Assembly: GCA_963776845.1 (NCBI GenBank)
Contig: CAVZOJ010000003.1
Coordinates: 558,001-622,000 of the forward strand
Source: Roseitranquillus sp963776845
GTDB taxonomy: Bacteria; Pseudomonadota; Alphaproteobacteria; Rhodobacterales; Rhodobacteraceae
Direction of reading: 5' to 3'
Length of the DNA stretch: 64,000 bases
The notes beneath the pieces are model-generated. The model was not told where the DNA came from, did no database searches, and saw only the letters and a program-made list of their open reading frames with translations. Below, piece after piece: positions 59,054 to 64,000 of this stretch (position 1 is the first letter of the stretch; each line of letters starts with the position of its first letter). Position numbers and translations under genes: made by a program.

Positions 59054-59671
59054 ATGGCCGACATCGTTCTGGCCCAGGCCGTGGTCGAAGGGGATGAAAC
59101 CGTCATCGTGACCGAAGACGGTGAAGTCCTCGGGACGGAGGCGCATGGCGAGGCGACGGTCGCGGGCGAAGAGCGCGCGTCCGGCATGCCGCAGCTGAAT
59201 TTCGAAACCTTCCCGAACCAGATTTTCTGGCTCGTTCTGACGCTCGTCGCGATCTACATGATCCTGAGCCGTGTCGCGCTGCCCCGGATCGGTGCCGTGC
59301 TGGCGGAGCGGCAGGGCACGATCACCAACGACATCGCGGCGGCCGAGGACCTTCGCAAGAAGGCCGAGCAGGCGGAGGCTGATTACGACAAGGCGCTCGC
59401 CGATGCGCGGGCGGAGGCGCAGCGCATCGCCCAGAAGGCGCGCGAGGAGATCCAGGCCGACCTCGACGCCGCGATCGCCAGGGCGGACGAGGAGATCGCC
59501 GCGCGGACCGCCGACAGCGAAAAGGAGATCGCCGCCATTCGCGAGGAGTCGATGGGCAACGTCCGCGAGGTCGCGCGCGACACCGCGGCCGAGATCGTGC
59601 GCGCCCTCGGGATGGAGCCCGACCAGGGTGCGATCCACGAGGCAGTCGACCGACGCGTGGAGGCGAGGTGA
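59054..59671 (+). CDS. atpF': ATP synthase F0 subunit b'
   Basis: 205 residues from the ATG at 59054 (a TTG one codon upstream is ignored). An acidic N-terminal stretch of about 45 residues precedes the membrane helix ('QIFWLVLTLVAIYMILSRVA'). A long charged helix follows ('AEADYDKALADARAEAQRIA') that pairs with subunit b as the outer stalk. A separate b' gene is typical of photosynthetic and related alphaproteobacteria. Its stop overlaps the atpF start. Confidence 0.93.
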   Translation: MADIVLAQAVVEGDETVIVTEDGEVLGTEAHGEATVAGEERASGMPQLNFETFPNQIFWLVLTLVAIYMILSRVALPRIGAVLAERQGTITNDIAAAEDLRKKAEQAEADYDKALADARAEAQRIAQKAREEIQADLDAAIARADEEIAARTADSEKEIAAIREESMGNVREVARDTAAEIVRALGMEPDQGAIHEAVDRRVEAR

Positions 59672-60237
59672 TGCTGAGACAAATCCTTTCTCCGATCGCC
59701 GCCGTCGGGCTAACGACGACCGGTGCCTTGGCGGCCGGAGACACTTTCGTCTCGCTCGCCAATACGGACTTCATCGTTCTGCTGGCGTTCCTGCTCTTCA
59801 TCGGCGTCCTGATCTACTTCAAGGTGCCCCGGCGCCTGACGGCGATGCTCGACAAGCGCGCATCCGGCATCAAGTCCGATCTCGATGAATCGCGTGCTTT
59901 GCGTGAAGAAGCGCAAACGCTCTTGGCCTCTTACGAGCGGAAGCATGGGGAGGTTCAAGAGCAGGCCGACCGGATCGTGGCGCATGCCAAGGAAGAGGCG
60001 CGGCTCGCGGCCGAGGAGGCCAAGGCCAACCTGTCCGAGACGATCGAACGTCGCGTGAAGGGCGCGGAGGAACAGATCGCCTCCGCCCGCGCCGCAGCGG
60101 TCCGCGCGATACGGGACCAGGCTGCGCGCGTGGCCGTCGCGGTTTCGGCCGAAGTCGTCGCCGCGCAGATGAGTGATGAGCGCCGCTCCCAGCTGATCGA
60201 CGACTCCATCGAAACCGTGTCTGCACGACTGAACTAG
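59671..60237 (+). CDS. atpF: ATP synthase F0 subunit b
   Basis: 188 residues: a signal-like N-terminus ('PIAAVGLTTTGALAAG'), membrane helix 'FIVLLAFLLFIGVLIYFKVP', then a charged coiled-coil stalk ('EEAQTLLASYERKHGEVQEQ'). It forms the heterodimeric outer stalk with b'. Last gene of the F0 operon; three GC hairpins follow. Confidence 0.94.
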   Translation: MLRQILSPIAAVGLTTTGALAAGDTFVSLANTDFIVLLAFLLFIGVLIYFKVPRRLTAMLDKRASGIKSDLDESRALREEAQTLLASYERKHGEVQEQADRIVAHAKEEARLAAEEAKANLSETIERRVKGAEEQIASARAAAVRAIRDQAARVAVAVSAEVVAAQMSDERRSQLIDDSIETVSARLN

Positions 60238-60253
60238 GCGCGCCACGCGTCGA

Positions 60254-60351
60254 GGCGCCGCTGAAGCGGCGTCTCCGGCGCTTGCCGACTCCCGGAGCCG
60301 CTGGCTCCGGGACTTCCTGCACTTTCCGGGAGTTAGTCGGGGCCGGCGGCC
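60254..60351 (+). terminator. Three GC-rich hairpins after atpF
   Basis: 60255-60272 (gcgccgct/agcggcgt, one G-U), 60290-60312 (tcccggagcc / ggctccggga, perfect 10 bp, loop gct) and 60336-60350 (ggggcc / ggcccc). None has a clear T-run, so they may act as a Rho-dependent or RNA-stabilising 3' end for the F0 operon and for the convergent OmpA gene. Confidence 0.55.
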
Positions 60352-60361
60352 CCGAACCAGA

Positions 60362-61036
60362 TCAGTACGGCCGGATCACGATGTCGACGCGGCGGTTCTG
60401 CGCACGACCCTCGGGCGTGAGGTTGGAGGCGATCGGGCTATCCTCGCCCCGGCCGATCGCGGAAAGCCTCGACGGCGGCACGCCGTATCCCGTCAGAACC
60501 GAAGCCACGGATCGCGCCCGGCGCTCCGACAGGCTTTGGTTGTAGGCGGCCGTCCCGGTATTGTCGGTATGGCCGATGATCTGGACGTTGCTGTCCTGAT
60601 AGCGCCCAAGATTGTCGGCGAGGACCGCGAGGTCCGAACGGATCCCGGGTGAGACCTCGGCGCTGTCGACTGCAAAGAGCACATCCTGCGGCATCCGCAC
60701 CAGCAACTCGTCGCCGCTGTTCACCACGTCGATCTGCTGGTTGTCGAATCCGCTCCGCAGTTCCGCCGCCTGACGGTCTAGGACGTTGCCCACGGCCGCA
60801 CCCGCCGCAGTGCCGATCAGGGCGCCGACAGCTGCGTTCTGGCGGCGATCGTTGGCGTCGTCGCCGCGGGTCGCGCCGGCAAGGCCGCCCGCAAGGCCGC
60901 CGATCAGGGCGCCCTGCTGTGTCCGCTGATAGTTGCCGCCGTAGCCTGGGCCGCCGACATACGCCGGGTCCGTGCACGCCGTCAAAGTCAGGGCGGCCGC
61001 CCCGGCGACCAGAACGGCCTTATTTTTCAGTACCAT
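60362..61036 (-). CDS. OmpA-family outer-membrane lipoprotein
   Basis: 224 residues from the ATG at 61036. Lipobox 'LTLTAC' (Cys at about residue 21), then a glycine-zipper segment ('GALIGGLAGGLAGATRGDDA', 'AAVGALIGTAAGAAVGNVLD') and a C-terminal OmpA peptidoglycan-binding domain ('LFAVDSAEVSPGIRSDLAVL', 'VQIIGHTDNTGTAAYNQSLS', 'RRARSVASVLTGYGVP', 'NRRVDIVIRPY'). It links the outer membrane to peptidoglycan; similar to YiaD/Pal-type proteins. Confidence 0.92.
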   Translation of the reverse strand: MVLKNKAVLVAGAAALTLTACTDPAYVGGPGYGGNYQRTQQGALIGGLAGGLAGATRGDDANDRRQNAAVGALIGTAAGAAVGNVLDRQAAELRSGFDNQQIDVVNSGDELLVRMPQDVLFAVDSAEVSPGIRSDLAVLADNLGRYQDSNVQIIGHTDNTGTAAYNQSLSERRARSVASVLTGYGVPPSRLSAIGRGEDSPIASNLTPEGRAQNRRVDIVIRPY

Positions 61037-61142
61037 GAAGCGATCCTCGCCACTCTCTTGAACATCTTCGCAGCACCTATAACGCGTCCCAAGTCGCAGC
61101 GCACCGGCGGGACGCGAAAGTGATCGGCGCCGTTTCGCCGGG

Positions 61143-61991
61143 TCAGAGCGCGTCGAGGGCAAGCGCCTCGCGGGCGAGCATGGCGCGCTTGACCGGCAGG
61201 CCCCAGTGATAGCCGCCGAGGCCGCCGGACTTGCGCAGGGCGCGGTGACACGGGATCAGCCAACTGACCGGATTGCGGCCCACGGCGGTGCCCACCGCCC
61301 GGACCGCCCGTGGCGTCCCCACGGCTCGCGCGATCTCGGAGTACGTCGTGACGTAGCCCGACGGGACCGCCATCAGCGCCTCCCAGACCTTGATCTGGAA
61401 CGGCGCGCCAATGAGGTGCAGCCGCGCCTCGCCGGACTGCTCCAGCGCCGCATCGACCCAAGGTGCCACCGCCTTCGGCGCCTCGACGTAGCGCGCCGCC
61501 GGCCAGCGCCCCGCCAGATCCGCGAATGCGGCGTCTTCACCGGTGTCGTCCGTGAAGGCGAGTCCGCACAAGCCGCGTTCCGTTCCCATCGCCAGCATCG
61601 CGCCGAACGGCCCGTCGAACCGGCCCCAACGGATCGTCAGGCCGTCGCCGCGCCGCGAGACCTCTCCCGGCGTCATCGCCTCCCACCTCAGGGTCAGGTC
61701 GTGCAGCCGGCCCTGTCCGGAGAGGCCGGCCGCCTCCGCCACCTCCAGCGTCGTGAAGCGCTCCTGCAGGAGGCGCCGTGCGAGCCCCAGCGTCAGGTAC
61801 TGCTGATATCTCTTTGGCGACACACCTGCCCAGCGGCTGAAGAGGCGCTGGAAGTGCGTCGGGCTCATCCGCATCTCGGCGGCAAGCTCATCGAGGCTCA
61901 ACTCGCGGTCCGCGGCATCGATATGCTCGATCGCGCGACGGATCAGAGCGGAGTGGTAGCTCTCCATTTCATCGAAAGGTCCGTCGGCCAT
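61143..61991 (-). CDS. Ada-like AraC-type regulator fused to O6-methylguanine-DNA methyltransferase
   Basis: 282 residues from the ATG at 61991 (GGAGATC upstream). The N-terminal AraC-type helix-turn-helix ('LSLDELAAEMRMSPTHFQRLFSRWAGVSP') is followed by the methyltransferase domain, with 'FQIKVWEALMAVPSGYVTTY', 'AVRAVGTAVGRNPVSWLIPC' and the acceptor Cys in the IPCHR motif. Unlike E. coli Ada it lacks the N-terminal Cys4-zinc phosphotriester domain. It repairs O6-alkylguanine by suicidal transfer; whether it also regulates transcription is uncertain. Divergent from nth, 99 bp apart. Confidence 0.88.
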   Translation of the reverse strand: MADGPFDEMESYHSALIRRAIEHIDAADRELSLDELAAEMRMSPTHFQRLFSRWAGVSPKRYQQYLTLGLARRLLQERFTTLEVAEAAGLSGQGRLHDLTLRWEAMTPGEVSRRGDGLTIRWGRFDGPFGAMLAMGTERGLCGLAFTDDTGEDAAFADLAGRWPAARYVEAPKAVAPWVDAALEQSGEARLHLIGAPFQIKVWEALMAVPSGYVTTYSEIARAVGTPRAVRAVGTAVGRNPVSWLIPCHRALRKSGGLGGYHWGLPVKRAMLAREALALDAL

Positions 61992-62090
61992 TGTGAGATC
62001 TCCAGGTTCGCCCTGGAACATACCGGCGCGGCGCAGGCTGGGCGACCCGCATCTTGCGCCTTCGGCGCGCGCTCGGCATATCCCTCCGCG

Positions 62091-62735
62091 ATGGCGGCCC
62101 AGCTTCCTTACGCGACCCTGCGCGAGATCTTCGCCCGGTTCGAGGCCGCCGAGCCCGAACCCTTGGGCGAACTCCGGCACGCTAACGCCTTTCAGTTGCT
62201 TGTCGCAGTGGTGCTCTCGGCACAGGCGACGGATGCGGGCGTCAACAAGGCGACCGAAGCGCTCTTTGCCGAAATCGAGACGCCGCAGCAGATGCTGGAG
62301 CTGGGCGAGGAGCGGCTGACGCATGCGATCAAGTCGATCGGGCTCTACCGCAACAAGGCGAAGAACGTCATCAAGCTCAGCCGCATCCTGACTGACCAGT
62401 ATGGCGGCGAGGTCCCGTCCTCGCGCGCAGCCCTGCAGGCTCTCCCGGGCGTCGGCCGCAAGACGGCCAACGTGGTGCTGAACTCGTGGTTCTTTCATCC
62501 CGCCCAGGCGGTCGACACGCACATCTTCCGCGTCGCCAATCGCACCGGGATCGCGCCTGGCCGCGACGTCGAGGCGGTGGAGCGGGCGATCGACGACAAC
62601 GTGCCTGTGGAGTTCGCGCGCCGCGCCCATCACTGGCTGATCCTGCATGGCCGCTACATCTGTGTGGCCCGCAAGCCGAAATGCGGCGCCTGTCCCATCC
62701 GCGACCTGTGCGCCTACGAGGAGAAGACGGCATGA
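62091..62735 (+). CDS. nth: Endonuclease III
   Basis: 214 residues from the ATG at 62091. HhH-GPD fold with catalytic Lys in 'LPGVGRKTANVVLNSWF', catalytic Asp in 'AVDTHIFRVANRTGI', and the C-terminal 4Fe-4S loop ('YICVARKPKCGACPIRDLCA', Cys spacing 6-2-5). DNA glycosylase/AP-lyase removing oxidised pyrimidines. The stop overlaps the next start by 4 bp (ATGA). Confidence 0.95.
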   Translation: MAAQLPYATLREIFARFEAAEPEPLGELRHANAFQLLVAVVLSAQATDAGVNKATEALFAEIETPQQMLELGEERLTHAIKSIGLYRNKAKNVIKLSRILTDQYGGEVPSSRAALQALPGVGRKTANVVLNSWFFHPAQAVDTHIFRVANRTGIAPGRDVEAVERAIDDNVPVEFARRAHHWLILHGRYICVARKPKCGACPIRDLCAYEEKTA

Positions 62736-63712
62736 GCTACGACGTGGTCGGCATCGGCAACGCCATCGTCGACGTGATCTCGCAGACCGACGAGAGCTTC
62801 CTCGATCACATGGGCATCACCAAGGGGATCATGCAGCTGATCGAGCGGGAGCGGGCGGAGACGCTGTACTCCGCCATGGACGGACGCCGCCAGGTCGCTG
62901 GAGGTTCGGTCGCCAACACGTTGGCCGGATTGGGAGAACTGGGGCTTTCAACCGCCTTCATCGGACGGGTTCGCGACGACGCGCTGGGGCGCTTCTACGC
63001 GGATGGAATGACCCGCGACGGCACGGATTTCGTCAACGCGCCGAAGCCGGCGGAGCTGCCGACGTCGCGCTCGATGATCTTCGTCACGCCCGACGGGGAG
63101 CGGTCGATGAACACCTACCTCGGCATCTCGGCGGAGCTTGGACCGCAGGATGTCGACGAGGCGCTGCCGCGTACCGCGCAGATCCTGTTCCTAGAGGGGT
63201 ATCTCTTTGATAAGCCTCACGGAAAGGAGGCCTTCCTGGCGGCGGCGCGGGCCTGCCGCAAGGGCGGAGGGATGGCCGGCATCGCGCTCAGCGATCCGTT
63301 CTGCGTCGATCGGCACAGGGCGGATTTTCGCAACCTCGTCAAAGAGTTGGACTACGTCATCGGCAACCAGCACGAGTGGGAGTCGCTCTACGAGACCGAC
63401 GATCTGTGGGCTGCCCTGCGGCAGGCGGCACGAGACGCGCGACTGGTCGTGTGCACGCGGTCGGGCGACGAAGTGCATCTGATTCAAGGGGATGACGAGG
63501 TGACGGTGCCGGTTCGCCGGATCGTTCCGGTGGATGCGACGGGGGCGGGCGACCAGTTCGCGGCCGGCTTCCTGTACGGTCTCGCGACGGGACAAGGCCT
63601 TGAAATCGCGGGGAAGATGGGCGTCGTGGCGGCGCGAGAGGTGATCGGCCACTATGGCGCGCGGCCAGAGGCGGACATCAAGTCATTGTTCGCCAAGGAA
63701 AACCTGATCTGA
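62732..63712 (+). CDS. PfkB-family kinase (adenosine-kinase-like)
   Basis: 326 residues. 'YDVVGIGNAIVDVISQTDES' opening, 'GGSVANTLAGLGELGLSTAF' substrate region, and the anion-hole/catalytic 'VPVDATGAGDQFAAGFLYGL' with the Asp base. The alphaproteobacterial group with this pattern is usually annotated adenosine kinase, phosphorylating adenosine to AMP; ribokinase-like specificity cannot be excluded. Coupled to nth by overlap. Confidence 0.85.
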   Translation: MSYDVVGIGNAIVDVISQTDESFLDHMGITKGIMQLIERERAETLYSAMDGRRQVAGGSVANTLAGLGELGLSTAFIGRVRDDALGRFYADGMTRDGTDFVNAPKPAELPTSRSMIFVTPDGERSMNTYLGISAELGPQDVDEALPRTAQILFLEGYLFDKPHGKEAFLAAARACRKGGGMAGIALSDPFCVDRHRADFRNLVKELDYVIGNQHEWESLYETDDLWAALRQAARDARLVVCTRSGDEVHLIQGDDEVTVPVRRIVPVDATGAGDQFAAGFLYGLATGQGLEIAGKMGVVAAREVIGHYGARPEADIKSLFAKENLI

Positions 63713-63723
63713 GGAGAGGCTTC

Positions 63724-64000
63724 GTGTACGACTACGACGACCAGAACATCTTCGCCAAGATCCTGCGCGGCGAAATCCCGAACGATACCGTTGAGGAGAC
63801 CGAAATGTCGTTGGCTTTCAACGACATACGCCCGCAGGCGCCGGTGCATGTACTGGTGATCCCCAAAGGCGCGTACGTCAGCCACGACCACTTCGCCGGC
63901 GAGGCGTCGGACGCGGAAGTCCTTGACTTCAATAGACTAACGGCGCGGATCATCCGCGCGAAGGGGCTGGTCGAGGGCGGCTACCGCACGATCTCGAACG
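63724..64000 (+). CDS. HIT-family protein, 5' part (cut by window end)
   Basis: 92 codons from a GTG at 63724 (GGAGAGG upstream): 'YDDQNIFAKILRGEIPNDTV', 'SLAFNDIRPQAPVHVLVIPK' and 'GAYVSHDHFAGEASDAEVLD', the N-terminal half of a histidine-triad nucleotide-binding hydrolase. The HxHxH motif lies beyond the window. It follows the kinase gene by 11 bp and is probably co-transcribed. Confidence 0.85.
   Translation, partial: MYDYDDQNIFAKILRGEIPNDTVEETEMSLAFNDIRPQAPVHVLVIPKGAYVSHDHFAGEASDAEVLDFNRLTARIIRAKGLVEGGYRTISN

Overview
The window comes from a high-GC alphaproteobacterium, most likely of the Rhodobacterales/Rhodobacteraceae type. The evidence is the F0 operon written as atpI-atpB-atpE-atpF'-atpF without the F1 genes, a MipZ division regulator, an ffh-(chorismate mutase)-rpsP-rimM-trmD-rplS-rpmE operon, and the N-terminal extension of TrmD seen in that order.

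Layout. (1) Positions 1-21.2 kb are a graveyard of nested insertion sequences: two IS21 elements, two identical IS5-family elements in opposite orientation, an IS3 element, an IS1634-family element, an IS110 element, IS5/IS3/IS6-like scraps, and a broken Tn7/Tn5053-like tniA-tniB transposon. Between them sits a small island of ordinary genes (membrane exonuclease/endonuclease/phosphatase protein, PhnA-like membrane protein, two phosphate transporters). The two IS5 copies have swapped their 4-bp target duplications, and the two halves of tniA lie outside and inside them. The ~16.4 kb between the copies has therefore been inverted by recombination. (2) 21.3-34.9 kb holds a DUF3429 membrane protein, then a two-partner-secretion locus: a frameshifted ShlB/FhaC-type transporter, an 1854-residue filamentous haemagglutinin, two small exported or membrane proteins, and a secreted 1396-residue TPR-CHAT (caspase-like) protein. 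(3) 34.9-46.8 kb holds a lytic transglycosylase, DUF2277, a DrrAB-type ABC exporter, a decayed PQQ-dehydrogenase-associated binding protein with its beta-propeller, and an oligopeptide ABC operon whose permease and first ATPase genes carry about ten single-base indels. (4) 46.9-64 kb is housekeeping: glpD, mipZ, the ribosomal/trmD/ffh operon with EVE, DUF1328 and GNAT genes added, a LysR and an ArsR regulator, twin 22-residue membrane proteins, the F0 operon, an OmpA lipoprotein, an Ada-like methyltransferase, endonuclease III, a PfkB sugar kinase and a HIT protein cut by the window end.

The most unusual signal is a set of eight very small (net 36-46 nt) palindromic insertions inside the IS21 and IS1634 transposase genes. 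Five share an invariant 15-nt core flanked by arms that differ from copy to copy yet stay complementary. Two form a second class with an 11-bp hairpin and an AGT loop, and one is a double hairpin. The two istA genes lack each other's insertions, so every istA insertion has an empty site in the other copy. These look like a family of tiny structured mobile elements that I do not recognise.
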